From positions 1 through 46,413 of the forward strand of contig CAMBVS010000027.1 of assembly GCA_945871425.1 (NCBI GenBank): 46,413 bases of DNA. The letters are read 5' to 3'. This DNA is from Rhizobium sp. Q54 (lineage in GTDB: Bacteria; Pseudomonadota; Alphaproteobacteria; SHVZ01). The position numbers were made by a program, and so were the translations under genes. Shown here piece after piece: positions 1 to 8,442 of this stretch; within the stretch, counting starts at the first letter, position 1, and each line of letters starts with the position of its first letter. The notes beneath the pieces are model-generated. The model was not told the origin of the DNA, did no database searches, and saw only the letters and a program-made list of their open reading frames with translations.

Positions 1-126
1 ATCGACAATCCCGAGCGGAAGGGCGTGCCCGTCTACTTCAAGCGCGACGGCGTCGTCGTCTGCAAGCGCCACTACGGGCGCGTCGAACCCGGCGACTGCG
101 TCGCCCATCTGGCCACGGATATCTGA
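1..126 (+). CDS. C-terminal tail of an unknown protein (5' end outside window)
   Basis: The frame is open from the first base and stops with TGA at 124-126, giving the last 41 residues, ending CVAHLATDI. The tail is mildly charged and holds two cysteines. No family is recognisable from so short a piece. The next gene starts only two bases after this stop, so the two are very likely one operon and translationally linked. It is taken as coding because the frame runs into a tightly spaced downstream gene and has strong GC bias at third positions. Function unknown. Confidence 0.6.
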   Translation: MDNPERKGVPVYFKRDGVVVCKRHYGRVEPGDCVAHLATDI

Positions 127-128
127 TC

Positions 129-1253
129 ATGGATGACGCCCGCGCTTTCGCCCCCGCCTCCATCGGCATCATCGGCCAGCCGAAGTCAGCCCTCGACACG
201 CCGTCGCTGCTGGTCGATCTCGACGTCATGGAAGCCAACACCGCCAGGATGGCGAAGACCTTCCGCGACAACGGCATCAACTGGCGCCCGCACACCAAGG
301 GGATGAAGATCCCCGCCCTGGCGCATAGGCTGATCAAGGCCGGCGCCATCGGCGTCACCTGCGCCAAGCTCGGCGAGGCCGAGGTGATGGCGGCCGGCGG
401 CATCGGCGACATCCTGGTCGCCAACCAGATCGTCGGCCCGATCAAGATCCAGCGCCTGGTCAACCTGCAGCGCCATGCCGACGTGATGGTCGCCGTCGAC
501 AACTGGGACAACATCCGCGAGATCGATGCGGCAGCGATCGCGACCGGCGTCCGCGTCCGCGTGCTGATCGAGATCAATACCGGCATGAACCGGGCCGGCA
601 CGCTGCCGGGCCAGCCGACGGTCGATCTGGCGAAGAAGGCGGCGGCGCTGAAGGGCGTCAAGCTCGCCGGCCTGATGACCTGGGAGGCGCACACGCTGCG
701 CCTCACCGATCCGGCCGAGAAGCGGAAGGCGATCGAGGAGGCGATCTCGACCTTCCTCAAGACCGCCGAGGCCTGCCGGGCGGCCGGCGTCGAGCTCGGC
801 ATCCTGAGTTGCGGCGGCACCGGCACCTACTGGATCACCGCCGAGCAGAAGGGCATCACCGAGATCCAGGCCGGCGGCGGCATCTTCTCCGACATGCTCT
901 ACCGCAAGACCTTCGGGGTCGAGCATCCTTACGCGCTCACCATCCTGGCGACCGTCACCAGCCGCCCCGATCCCAGGCGCATCATCTGCGATGCCGGCCG
1001 GAAGACCATGACCGGCGACGCGGCGATGCCGGAACCGATCGGTCTCGGCAAGGTCGCCTCGATGTTTCTGTCGGCCGAGCACACGATCATCGAACTCGCC
1101 GAGCCCGCTGAACGTCCCAAGGTCGGCGACAAGCAGGAGTTCGTGGTGGGCTACTCCGACACCACCGTGAACCTGCATGACGAGCTGGTCGGCACCCGCA
1201 ACGGCAAGGTCGAAGTGGTGTGGTCGATCCTGGGACGCGGCAAGCTGAAGTGA
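129..1253 (+). CDS. D-threonine aldolase / D-serine dehydratase (DSD1)-like PLP enzyme
   Basis: This is a 374-residue fold-type III PLP enzyme with an alanine-racemase-like N-terminal barrel followed by a C-terminal metal-binding beta domain. The motif RPHTKGMK at about residues 53-60 carries the predicted PLP lysine (K57), as in the PHxK motif of the family. Near the C-terminus, VNLHDE supplies a His-Asp pair where the family binds a divalent metal. Known members cleave D-threonine and other D-3-hydroxy amino acids to glycine and an aldehyde, or dehydrate D-serine; the substrate here cannot be told. The start ATG lies two bases after the preceding stop. A threonine-aldolase-like lyase (2118-3179) lies nearby, which hints at hydroxy-amino-acid metabolism. 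Confidence 0.88.
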   Translation: MDDARAFAPASIGIIGQPKSALDTPSLLVDLDVMEANTARMAKTFRDNGINWRPHTKGMKIPALAHRLIKAGAIGVTCAKLGEAEVMAAGGIGDILVANQIVGPIKIQRLVNLQRHADVMVAVDNWDNIREIDAAAIATGVRVRVLIEINTGMNRAGTLPGQPTVDLAKKAAALKGVKLAGLMTWEAHTLRLTDPAEKRKAIEEAISTFLKTAEACRAAGVELGILSCGGTGTYWITAEQKGITEIQAGGGIFSDMLYRKTFGVEHPYALTILATVTSRPDPRRIICDAGRKTMTGDAAMPEPIGLGKVASMFLSAEHTIIELAEPAERPKVGDKQEFVVGYSDTTVNLHDELVGTRNGKVEVVWSILGRGKLK

Positions 1254-1254
1254 G

Positions 1255-2022
1255 CTAGACCAGCCCCTCGACCCGCGGCCGGCTGCCGGCCTCGGCGATC
1301 ACCAGCCGTTCCGGCCCGACCTCGGTCCACTGGCCGAGCTCGGCGTCGAGCGGCTCGGAGACCACCGTCAGCGCGTCCCGGGCCCCGCCCCAGAACAGGC
1401 TCGGCGGCTTGTCGTCGGAGGAATGGCGGATGGCGTAGACGCGGAAGCCGTCGCTCAAGGCAGCCGTCATGCGGAACGGTTCGGTGACGCCGGCCTCGGC
1501 CGCCGCCGCCTCGACCACGCTTATGGTGCGGCGGATCGCCGCCGGCGCGTCCTCCTCGAGGCCGTGGACGAACAGCAGCAGGAAGAACAGCTCAGAGTCG
1601 GTGGTGCCATGGCGGTGACGGAAGAGATCGTCCGGAAGCAGCGCCTCCAGGCGCCGGCGCACCCGGTCGTAGCCGCCGATCTGGCCGTTGTGCATGAACA
1701 GCCAGCGGCCGAGGCCGAAGGGATGGCAGTTGGCGCGGCTGGTCGCGGTCCCGGTCGACGCGCGCACATGGGCGAAGAACAGCGGCGCCTCGACCTGATG
1801 CGCCAGGCTCTTCAGGTTCGGATCGTTCCAGGCCGGCAGGATGTCGCGGTAGATGCCCGGCACCTCGCGCCCGCCATACCAGCCGACGCCGAAGCCGTCG
1901 CCGTTGGTGGTGACCGAGGTCTTCCGCGCATGCAGGCTCTGGGCGATCAGCGAGTTCTCCGGCTCGAAGATCAGCGAATCGAGATAGATCGGCCGTCCGG
2001 CATAGGTGAGCCAGCGACACAT
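1255..2022 (-). CDS. Class II glutamine amidotransferase (YafJ/EgtC-like)
   Basis: A 255-residue protein starting MCRWLTYAGRP, so that after removal of Met the conserved Cys2 becomes the N-terminal nucleophile typical of Ntn-hydrolase glutaminase domains. Further family signatures are the NCHPFG and FMHNGQIGGY segments and GTTDSELFF. It is a stand-alone domain with no synthetase partner, as in YafJ-type proteins; EgtC (gamma-glutamyl hydrolase of ergothioneine synthesis) is related, but no egtB/egtD neighbours are visible. A strong ribosome site (AGGGAGGAT) precedes the ATG. It is convergent with the upstream PLP gene, separated by one base, and divergent from the lyase at 2118. Confidence 0.88.
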   Translation of the reverse strand: MCRWLTYAGRPIYLDSLIFEPENSLIAQSLHARKTSVTTNGDGFGVGWYGGREVPGIYRDILPAWNDPNLKSLAHQVEAPLFFAHVRASTGTATSRANCHPFGLGRWLFMHNGQIGGYDRVRRRLEALLPDDLFRHRHGTTDSELFFLLLFVHGLEEDAPAAIRRTISVVEAAAAEAGVTEPFRMTAALSDGFRVYAIRHSSDDKPPSLFWGGARDALTVVSEPLDAELGQWTEVGPERLVIAEAGSRPRVEGLV

Positions 2023-2117
2023 GGGCGTATCCTCCCTGCAGGTCTTCCCGGTCCGCGCCGATGCTTGTTCCCGGCGCCCGGCGATGATACGCGAGAGAGC
2101 TTAACAGGGGGTTTCGC

Positions 2118-3179
2118 ATGAGCCTGCCGCGCGTCAACCTGGCCACCGACGGGCCGGATCTGAGCCCGCGCGCCTATGCGCGGCTGCTGGCCGATCTGAC
2201 CGAAAAGGCCGACGTCGCCGCCGACAGCTACGGGCTCGGCGGCTTCGTCGAGGCCTTCGAGACGAAGATCGCGGCCGAGCTCGGCAAGGAACGCGCGATC
2301 CTGATGCCGACGGGCACGCTGGCCAACAACCTCGCCCTCGAGCTCCTCTCCGACCGCAACCGGCGGCGCGTGCTGGTGCAGTCGGACGGACACATCCAGA
2401 ACGACACCGGCGACTCGGCGCAGCGCCTCGGCGGCCTCGTCCTGGTGCCGATCCAGGACAAGGGCGCGGCCTTCACCGTCGCGGCGATGAAGGCGGAGAT
2501 CGACCGTGCGGCCGGTGCGCGGGTCTCCATCCCCTTCTCGGCCATGGTGATCGAGACGCCGGTGCGCCGCCGCTTCGCCCAGATGTTCCCGCTGGCCGAC
2601 ATGGACGCCACCCTCGCCTATGCCAGGGAGGCCGACCTCAAGACCCATCTCGACGGCGCCCGCGTCTATCTCGCCTCGGCCTGGACCGGCCGCGGCGTGA
2701 AGGAGTTCTGCAAGCCGTTCGATACGGTCTACATGTCGCTCTACAAGTATTTCGGCACGCCCTTCGGCGCGGTTCTGGCGGGGCCGGCGGCGCTGATCGA
2801 CGGGCTCTATCACGACCGCCGCCGCCATGGCGGCGGGCTCTCGCAGGTCTGGCAGATCGCGCTGGTCGCCGACCACTTCCTCGACGGCATGGCCAAGCGC
2901 TGGCAAAGGGCGCGCGCGATGTCGGAGCCGGCCTATACGCGGCTCGAGGCCTCCGGCCGCTTCGCCATCGAGCGCGTCCCCGACGGCAGCAACATCGCGA
3001 AGCTGAAGCTCGCCAAGGGCGGCGCCGAGGCGCTGAAGGCCTTCCGCGGCCGTGCCGAAGCCGCGGGAATCAAGATGCCGGAGATCGCTGCTGACATGCT
3101 GCCGATCCGGGTGAACGAGACTTGGCTCGCCTCGACGGGCGAGGAGATCGCCGACCGGCTGATCAAGGCCGCCGGCTAG
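2118..3179 (+). CDS. Threonine aldolase family (beta-eliminating lyase), PLP-dependent
   Basis: A 353-residue fold-type I PLP enzyme. The predicted Schiff-base lysine is K210 in SLYKYFGTPFGA, and HLDGARVY (about residues 177-184) is the conserved segment whose Asp contacts the PLP pyridine nitrogen. LMPTGTLANNLAL (62-74) is the usual phosphate-binding glycine/threonine loop. Low-specificity L-threonine aldolases cleave threonine or allo-threonine to glycine plus acetaldehyde. The normal ESHI-type stacking-histidine motif reads SDGHIQNDTG here, so substrate preference may differ. The gene sits 12 bases before an amidase in the same direction and probably shares its transcript. A GGGGG stretch 7-11 bases before the ATG serves as ribosome site. 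Confidence 0.82.
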   Translation: MSLPRVNLATDGPDLSPRAYARLLADLTEKADVAADSYGLGGFVEAFETKIAAELGKERAILMPTGTLANNLALELLSDRNRRRVLVQSDGHIQNDTGDSAQRLGGLVLVPIQDKGAAFTVAAMKAEIDRAAGARVSIPFSAMVIETPVRRRFAQMFPLADMDATLAYAREADLKTHLDGARVYLASAWTGRGVKEFCKPFDTVYMSLYKYFGTPFGAVLAGPAALIDGLYHDRRRHGGGLSQVWQIALVADHFLDGMAKRWQRARAMSEPAYTRLEASGRFAIERVPDGSNIAKLKLAKGGAEALKAFRGRAEAAGIKMPEIAADMLPIRVNETWLASTGEEIADRLIKAAG

Positions 3180-3191
3180 AAGGAGGGGACC

Positions 3192-4766
3192 ATGACGGTC
3201 GAGAACGCGTCCTTGGGCGAGCTGCTGGACGCGCTCGCCACCGGCAGGACCACCGCCAGCAAGCTGACCCAGACCTATCTCGACCGCATCGCCGCCTACG
3301 ACCGGGCGGGGCCGAAGATCAACTCCGTCCGCGAGGTGAACCCGGACGCGCCGGCGATCGCAGCCAAGCTCGACGGCGTGAAGGCGGACAAGCGCCGGCC
3401 GCTCGCGGGATTGCCGATCCTGATCAAGGACAACATCGCCAGCGGCGACAAGCAGCACACCACCGCCGGATCACTGGCGCTGGCCGATGCCTTCGCCCGG
3501 AAGGATGCGACGGTCACCACGCGCCTGAGGAAGGCCGGCGCGGTCATCCTCGGCAAGGCCAACCTGACCGAGTTCGCCAACATCCTCTCGGTCGGCATGC
3601 CGTCGGGCTACAGCTCGCTCGGCGGCCAGGTGAAGAACGCCTTCGCCCCCGAGCAGGACGAGAACGGCATCCCCATCGTCCAACCCGGCGGCTCCAGCGC
3701 AGGATCGGGCGTCGCCGTCGCCGCCGGCATGGCGGCGGCCACCATCGGCACCGAGACCTCGGGATCGCTGCTCTCGCCGGCGACCCAGAGCGGCGTCGTC
3801 ACGGTGAAGCCGACCGTGGGATTGATCAGCCGTGCCGGCATCCTGCCGATCTCGCACAGCCAGGACACCGCCGGGCCGATGACGCGGACGGTGCGGGACT
3901 CGGCGCTGCTGCTGAACGTGCTGGCCGCCGTCGATCCGCTTGATGCGGCGACCATGAAGCAGAAGCGGCCCGACGACTATCTCGATTTCCTCGACCGGGA
4001 CGGGCTCAAGGGCTCCCGTATCGGCGTGCCCAGCGATCCCGCCGATCCGGGCAACGACGTCTATTACGGCCCGCTCTCGCCGCGCTCGAAGGAAGTCATG
4101 AGCCGGACCATCGAGGCGCTGCAGGATCTCGGCGCCACCATCGTCCGCGCCAGCATCCCGACCTCCGGCTGGATCGGCGGCGCCGGAACCGAGATCGCCG
4201 TTCTCAACCGCAACCACTTCAGCCCGACCTACCACCAGGTCCAGCGCTCGCCGATCGTGTTCGTCTACGAGCTCAAGGCCGGCCTCAACGCCTATCTGAA
4301 GACGTGGGCGAAGGGCACGGCGATGAAGACGATCGACGACATCATCGCCTTCAACCTGGAAAACCCGGTGAAGGCGCTCCGCTTCGGCCAGGACCTGTTC
4401 CTCGCCGCCGCCCGGACCAAGGGCGACCTGAGCGAGCCCGAATACAAGTCCGCCCGCCGCATGGACGTGCTTCACGCGAAGAAGCTCGGGCTCGACCTCT
4501 ACATGGACCAGCACAAGCTCGACGCCGTGCTGTTCCCCGCCAATGCGGGGGCCGCCATCGCGGCGAAGCCCGGCTATCCGAGCGTGCAGGTGCCGGCGGG
4601 CTTCACCGCCGGCGTGGGCGGCAAGGACACGCCGGACTATCCGCTGGGTGCCACCTTCACCGGCCGTGCCTGGAGCGAGGCGACGCTGCTGCGCCTGGCC
4701 TATGCCTTCGAGCAAGGAACCAAGGCACGGCGGATGCCGCCGGGCCTGTCATCCACTGGCGCCTAG
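3192..4766 (+). CDS. Amidase (amidase-signature family)
   Basis: A 524-residue amidase-signature enzyme. The Ser-cisSer-Lys triad is visible: K79 in LIKDN, cis-Ser S168 in GGSSAGSG, and nucleophile S192 in GTETSGSLLSPA; the 24-residue spacing between the serines is canonical. The long form with the GVGGKDTPDYPLGATFTG stretch near the C-terminus resembles secondary-metabolism or aryl/alkyl amidases rather than GatA, which would have gatB/C partners. No signal peptide is seen, so it is probably cytoplasmic. It follows the lyase by 12 bases with an AAGGAGG ribosome site. Its last 54 codons have a close copy at 8253-8408, the remnant of a second gene. Its stop shares a CTAG with the convergent GT41 gene. 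Confidence 0.92.
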   Translation: MTVENASLGELLDALATGRTTASKLTQTYLDRIAAYDRAGPKINSVREVNPDAPAIAAKLDGVKADKRRPLAGLPILIKDNIASGDKQHTTAGSLALADAFARKDATVTTRLRKAGAVILGKANLTEFANILSVGMPSGYSSLGGQVKNAFAPEQDENGIPIVQPGGSSAGSGVAVAAGMAAATIGTETSGSLLSPATQSGVVTVKPTVGLISRAGILPISHSQDTAGPMTRTVRDSALLLNVLAAVDPLDAATMKQKRPDDYLDFLDRDGLKGSRIGVPSDPADPGNDVYYGPLSPRSKEVMSRTIEALQDLGATIVRASIPTSGWIGGAGTEIAVLNRNHFSPTYHQVQRSPIVFVYELKAGLNAYLKTWAKGTAMKTIDDIIAFNLENPVKALRFGQDLFLAAARTKGDLSEPEYKSARRMDVLHAKKLGLDLYMDQHKLDAVLFPANAGAAIAAKPGYPSVQVPAGFTAGVGGKDTPDYPLGATFTGRAWSEATLLRLAYAFEQGTKARRMPPGLSSTGA

Positions 4767-7285
4767 CCCCGCGCCGACGTCTCGAGGAAGCGCTCTAGCG
4801 CGCGCACGACCTCGACATCGTCGAACAGCGCCTCCTTGCCCTGGTGGATTCGGCGTCGGACATCCTGACGGTACGGCATATCCAGCATCAGGCGCGCGGC
4901 GATCGAGGCATACGCGTCGTCATCCCCCGCCACCAGCTCGGCCAGGCCGAGGCGCTTCAGGATCGCGCTGGCGAACCGGCCGCGCAGGAACTGCCCTTCG
5001 AACGCCACGATCGGCAGGTCGCATTCCACGGCCTGCATGGCGGTGTTGAAGCCGGAGAATCCGATGGTGTCGAGCATGACGTCCGCCTCCCTCATCAACC
5101 CGTAGAAGGCATCGAGGGGCTGCCAGGGAATGAACCGGATATGCCGGGCGTCGTCCAGTCCGCTCCGGCGCAGCTCGCCCCGGACCCGGGCTTCCACCAT
5201 CGCCGACAAGGCCGGGTCCTGGGGAGAAGCGAAGAACACGAATTCGCACGGGCCGACTCTCTTGGCGATCTCGGCGACCACCCGGTCGAATCTGGACGTG
5301 TATTTGAACGGCACCCCGGGACAGAGCAGCATCGGACCGTCCCGGCGCAGCCCGAGATGCGCCAGGCCAGGTGAAGCCGGCCTGACATCGGGCGGGCTGT
5401 AGCAGCACCCGAGCCGCGGCAGGACGACCAGCGTCTCGACATAGGCCTTTTCGGCCTCCGGCGGCTCCAGATCCTCGGACGTCAGGAAATAGTCGATCGT
5501 CGGCAGGCCGGTCGTCTCGGGATGGCCCCAGGTGGCCACCTGCACCGGCGCGAGGCGGAGGCTGGCGAGCCTGACGGTCATCGGATCCATGCCGATCTCG
5601 GGGTAGATCAGCACATCGAGATTGCTGCGGGCGATCGCCTCCACCCACTCGCGCCCGCTCTTTGGCCCGCGCACGAACGTCTTCGATCGCTCCGCAGCCC
5701 ATGCTGTCTCGGCATCGAACCGGCCTCCGAGACTGAAGGTGTGCAACTCGATCCGATCGCGATCGATATGCTCGAACCACCCCTTGACCAGGGCATGCCA
5801 CACGGAATGCGCCCGGATGCAGGTCGAAGCTATGCCGACGCGGATCGGCCCCGCGCCCGTTCTCCGTCCGGACTCGACTCCCTGTTCCTCGCGCCACTCG
5901 GCCATCAATCTTGCGCATATCGTCCCGAAGAGACCGAGCAGGTCGCGATTGTTCTGCTCGTGGTACGCAAGATAGAAGGCCGTGCAGCAGCCGACGACCT
6001 CATGAGCGTTCGGTCGCCCACGAAGCCAGCGATCCAGCTCCCGCATCTCGCCCGCGAAGACCTCCCGGAAGCCGGAAGCCGCCCCTTCGTCGGCCAGGAT
6101 CGGAATCGCGGAAAGGACCGCCTTCCACCGGGCCTCCGCGTGGTCGGGATTGATCGCGACCGTTCGCGCGTAGGATCGCCTCGCCTCCGCGCGCCGTCCT
6201 TCGAGCGTGCTGGCGGCTCCAAGATTCGACCAAACGTCCGCTTGCGACGGATCGAGCGCGAGCGCACGACGAAGACTGGCCGAAGCGGGACGATAGGCGC
6301 CGAGGCTCAATAGCGCGCTGCCGTGGTCGCGCAGAATCTCGACGGAGTCGCCCGCGAGCGCCAGCGCCTGCGCCAGGGGCAGCACCGCTTCACCCGGTCG
6401 TCCGAGGGCAAGAAGCAGGCGGCCTCTCGTGTGATGCACATCGGGATTCTCGGGGTGAACGGCAAGCGATCGCCCGCAGATCGCAAGCGCGTCTTCGGCT
6501 CGCCCCAGCAGCGAGGAGCCGTGGCACAGCGCCATCCAGCACGCCACGTCGTGAGGCTGCAGGGCCAAGCCCCGGCGCCCGGCGGCCATCGCGTCCACCG
6601 GTCGGCCGAACCTGAAGAAGATCGAGGCCAGGACGGCAATCACCGCCCCGTCGCCGCGCGCGAACGGAAACGATCGGCCGAAAGCGACGATCGATCCCGA
6701 CGGGTCGCCGGCTCCGAGCAGGGTGTCGCCGAGCGCCTTCCAGCTGTCGACGTGGTGAGGCACCAGCGCCAGCGACCGCCTGAGCGACGATAGCGCCTCC
6801 GGCGCTTGACGGAGAAGGGACAACGTCGTGCCCAGCCGGCAGAAGTCGTCCGCGGTGGCCGAGCCTCGCCCGACGATCCACGCATACAGAGCCGCCGCCG
6901 GTTCGAGTGCGCCGGCATTGCCAAGAACGGCTGCCAACTCTGCAGCGGCGCCGGCATCATCCGGCCTGAGCGCCCGAACTCTCCGATGCCAGGAAATCGC
7001 CGAGGCAGGCTGTCGCCGCTCGCTGCTGATCCTTCCGAAATTCGCCAGGAACATCGGACTGTCCGGCACCAAAGCGATACAGCCCGCGAGCAGCGACGAC
7101 GCGCGCGCCTTCTGACCGATCGAGGCGTACATGGCGGCGGCGACATTGAACGCTTCGGGCGAGAGCGGCGCCTGGCTGAGGACCTGCTCCGTCACCTCTG
7201 TGGCCGCAGCGGCATCGCCGCTCCGCACCAGCGACATCACGAGATCGCCGACCTGCTCGAGCGTCAGAGGCTGCTGCGCCGTCAC
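4763..7285 (-). CDS. TPR-repeat GT41 (O-GlcNAc transferase-like) glycosyltransferase
   Basis: An 840-residue protein with about ten tetratricopeptide-like helical repeats over residues 1-375, then a GT-B domain of the OGT/SPINDLY class (GT41) from about 460 to the end. Signatures are the APVQVATWGHPETTGLPTID segment and FKYTSRFD, which carries the lysine expected to bind nucleotide-sugar phosphate. The usual GHTNG catalytic-histidine loop is replaced by IYPEIGMDP, marking a subfamily distinct from the protein at 10163-11992. Donor and acceptor are unknown; relatives modify Ser/Thr or Asn of proteins. Translation starts at GTG 7285, overlapping the TGA of the upstream TetR reading frame (GTGA), so expression was probably coupled to that now frameshifted gene. 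Confidence 0.85.
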   Translation of the reverse strand: MTAQQPLTLEQVGDLVMSLVRSGDAAAATEVTEQVLSQAPLSPEAFNVAAAMYASIGQKARASSLLAGCIALVPDSPMFLANFGRISSERRQPASAISWHRRVRALRPDDAGAAAELAAVLGNAGALEPAAALYAWIVGRGSATADDFCRLGTTLSLLRQAPEALSSLRRSLALVPHHVDSWKALGDTLLGAGDPSGSIVAFGRSFPFARGDGAVIAVLASIFFRFGRPVDAMAAGRRGLALQPHDVACWMALCHGSSLLGRAEDALAICGRSLAVHPENPDVHHTRGRLLLALGRPGEAVLPLAQALALAGDSVEILRDHGSALLSLGAYRPASASLRRALALDPSQADVWSNLGAASTLEGRRAEARRSYARTVAINPDHAEARWKAVLSAIPILADEGAASGFREVFAGEMRELDRWLRGRPNAHEVVGCCTAFYLAYHEQNNRDLLGLFGTICARLMAEWREEQGVESGRRTGAGPIRVGIASTCIRAHSVWHALVKGWFEHIDRDRIELHTFSLGGRFDAETAWAAERSKTFVRGPKSGREWVEAIARSNLDVLIYPEIGMDPMTVRLASLRLAPVQVATWGHPETTGLPTIDYFLTSEDLEPPEAEKAYVETLVVLPRLGCCYSPPDVRPASPGLAHLGLRRDGPMLLCPGVPFKYTSRFDRVVAEIAKRVGPCEFVFFASPQDPALSAMVEARVRGELRRSGLDDARHIRFIPWQPLDAFYGLMREADVMLDTIGFSGFNTAMQAVECDLPIVAFEGQFLRGRFASAILKRLGLAELVAGDDDAYASIAARLMLDMPYRQDVRRRIHQGKEALFDDVEVVRALERFLETSARG

Positions 7286-7937
7286 TGCTTGCGCAAGCCT
7301 GCCGCCAGGAGATCGAGCGCCGCTTCGGCCATGCGCTCGGCCTCCGCTTCGCCGATGCCCCAGCGCGGCATGTGGCCATCGATCTGCATGTGGGCGAGGC
7401 CGTAGACGAGGCCGCGGCCGGTGAGCTGAATCAGGCGGATGTCGTCGCTCCCGAGCTGACCCCGCCGGATCGCGTCGGCGACCGCCGCTTCCATCGCCGC
7501 CCGGATCTCCTGATCCTGCCGCCGCAACGTCTCCGCGCCCTCGAAGTCGAACAGGCTACGGTCGGAGAGCACCTGGAAATGCGTCGGATTGCGGAACGTC
7601 CAGCGGAGATAGGCGATGCTGATGGCGCGGAAGCGGGCGATCGGATCGTCGGTCGGGGCGGTTTCGAGCACGCGCCGGAATTCGATGTGGAAGCGACGCA
7701 TCGCCTCTTCGGCGATCGCCGTCATCAGCGCGATGCGGCTGGGGAAGTGACGGAACGGCGCACCCGAGGAAACGCCGGCCCGCCGCGCCACCTCGCGCAC
7801 GCTGAGCGCGTCGGCCCCCCATCCTCGACCAACTTGAGCCTGGCCGTGACCAGCGCCTGGCGAAGGTCGCCGTGGTGATAGGCCCGGGCGGGCTTGGCGC
7901 GGGGGCGAGGCGAACGCGGCTTGCGGGCGAGCGGCAT
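7282..7937 (-). pseudogene. TetR/AcrR-family regulator, frameshifted in a six-G run
   Basis: The first 41 residues (MPLARKPRSP... to KLVEDGG) lie in one frame from ATG 7937; the rest of the helix-turn-helix (ADALSVREVARRAGVSSGAPFRHFPSR) and the ligand-binding domain continue in another frame to 7282. The break falls at a run of six C on the plus strand (7815-7820). One extra base would restore a normal DGGADALS junction and a protein of about 218 residues, usual for TetR regulators. The C-terminal half (YLRWTFRNPTHFQVL) looks like a WHG-type TetR domain. As read, translation would end at 7725. It may be a true mutation or a homopolymer sequencing error. The stop overlaps the GTG of the downstream GT41 gene. 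Confidence 0.75.
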
Positions 7938-7961
7938 GGCCCCAATCTAGCGCATCTCGTT

Positions 7962-8027
7962 TGATGTAAGCGCTGCGAACTTGGCTTGACGGATCGCCAC
8001 ACTCCAATGCAATCGTCGCTTACATCA
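7962..8027. promoter_or_regulatory. Inverted repeat in the divergent TetR/fossil intergenic region (candidate operator pair)
   Basis: TGATGTAAGCG at 7962-7972 and its exact reverse complement CGCTTACATCA at 8017-8027 face each other across 44 bases. Between them, on the plus strand, is a good -35 hexamer (TTGACG, 7986-7991), though the -10 region is poor. The placement between a TetR gene and a divergently oriented gene is typical of TetR autoregulatory operators. Binding by this regulator is inferred. Confidence 0.5.
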
Positions 8028-8041
8028 CAAAGGCAAAGGGC

Positions 8042-8408
8042 CACCCGATAAAATCACCCCGCAGCATCCTCGAAGGTTGGCCCCTGGTCGGCGCAATGGC
8101 CGTCGCCGTCACCGCCGTAGCACTGGCGGCCGCCGGCGCCGGAAGCTTCGAGAGCGAGGGTGCCCGGGCGGCGATCCGTGCGACCGCGCGCAGCTCGCTC
8201 CTCCTTTTCTGTCTCGCCTCCTGCGCCGCGGCGCTGGTCTGCTTCCGGCCGAACCGCCGGCGTGGGCGGGAAGGACACGCCGGACTATCCCCTGGGGGCC
8301 TCCTTCACCGGCCGCGCCTGGAGCGAAGCGACGCTGCTGCGCCTGGCCTATGCGTTCGAGCAGGGCACCCAGGCGCAGCGGACGTCGCCGGGCGTGCCGG
8401 CGCTTTAG
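8042..8408 (+). pseudogene. Chimeric gene fossil: membrane-protein N-terminus joined to amidase C-terminus
   Basis: The first part (8042-8252, one frame) reads as a hydrophobic N-terminus with LEGWPLVGAM, a membrane segment, then IRATARSSLLLFCLASCAA and another membrane segment. This resembles the start of ferric-reductase-like/YedZ-type heme membrane proteins, from memory and not certain. At 8253 the sequence switches, in another frame, to 51 residues starting TAGVGGKDTPDYPLGA and ending at TAG 8406-8408. These align almost residue for residue with the amidase tail encoded at 4605-4766; by eye about 15 of 144 aligned bases differ, mostly at silent positions. No good start codon is seen for the membrane part. 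This looks like a deletion that joined two genes; neither half can be functional. Confidence 0.72.
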
Positions 8409-8442
8409 CCGGCCGCTCCGTGAGGTCCACCGGGACGTCGCA

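Noticed and set aside
1971..3458. Long open minus-strand frame of 495 codons
   Set aside because: It is antisense to the aldolase and the start of the amidase, consists of low-complexity charged residues, and matches no family. Such frames are common opposite GC-rich genes.
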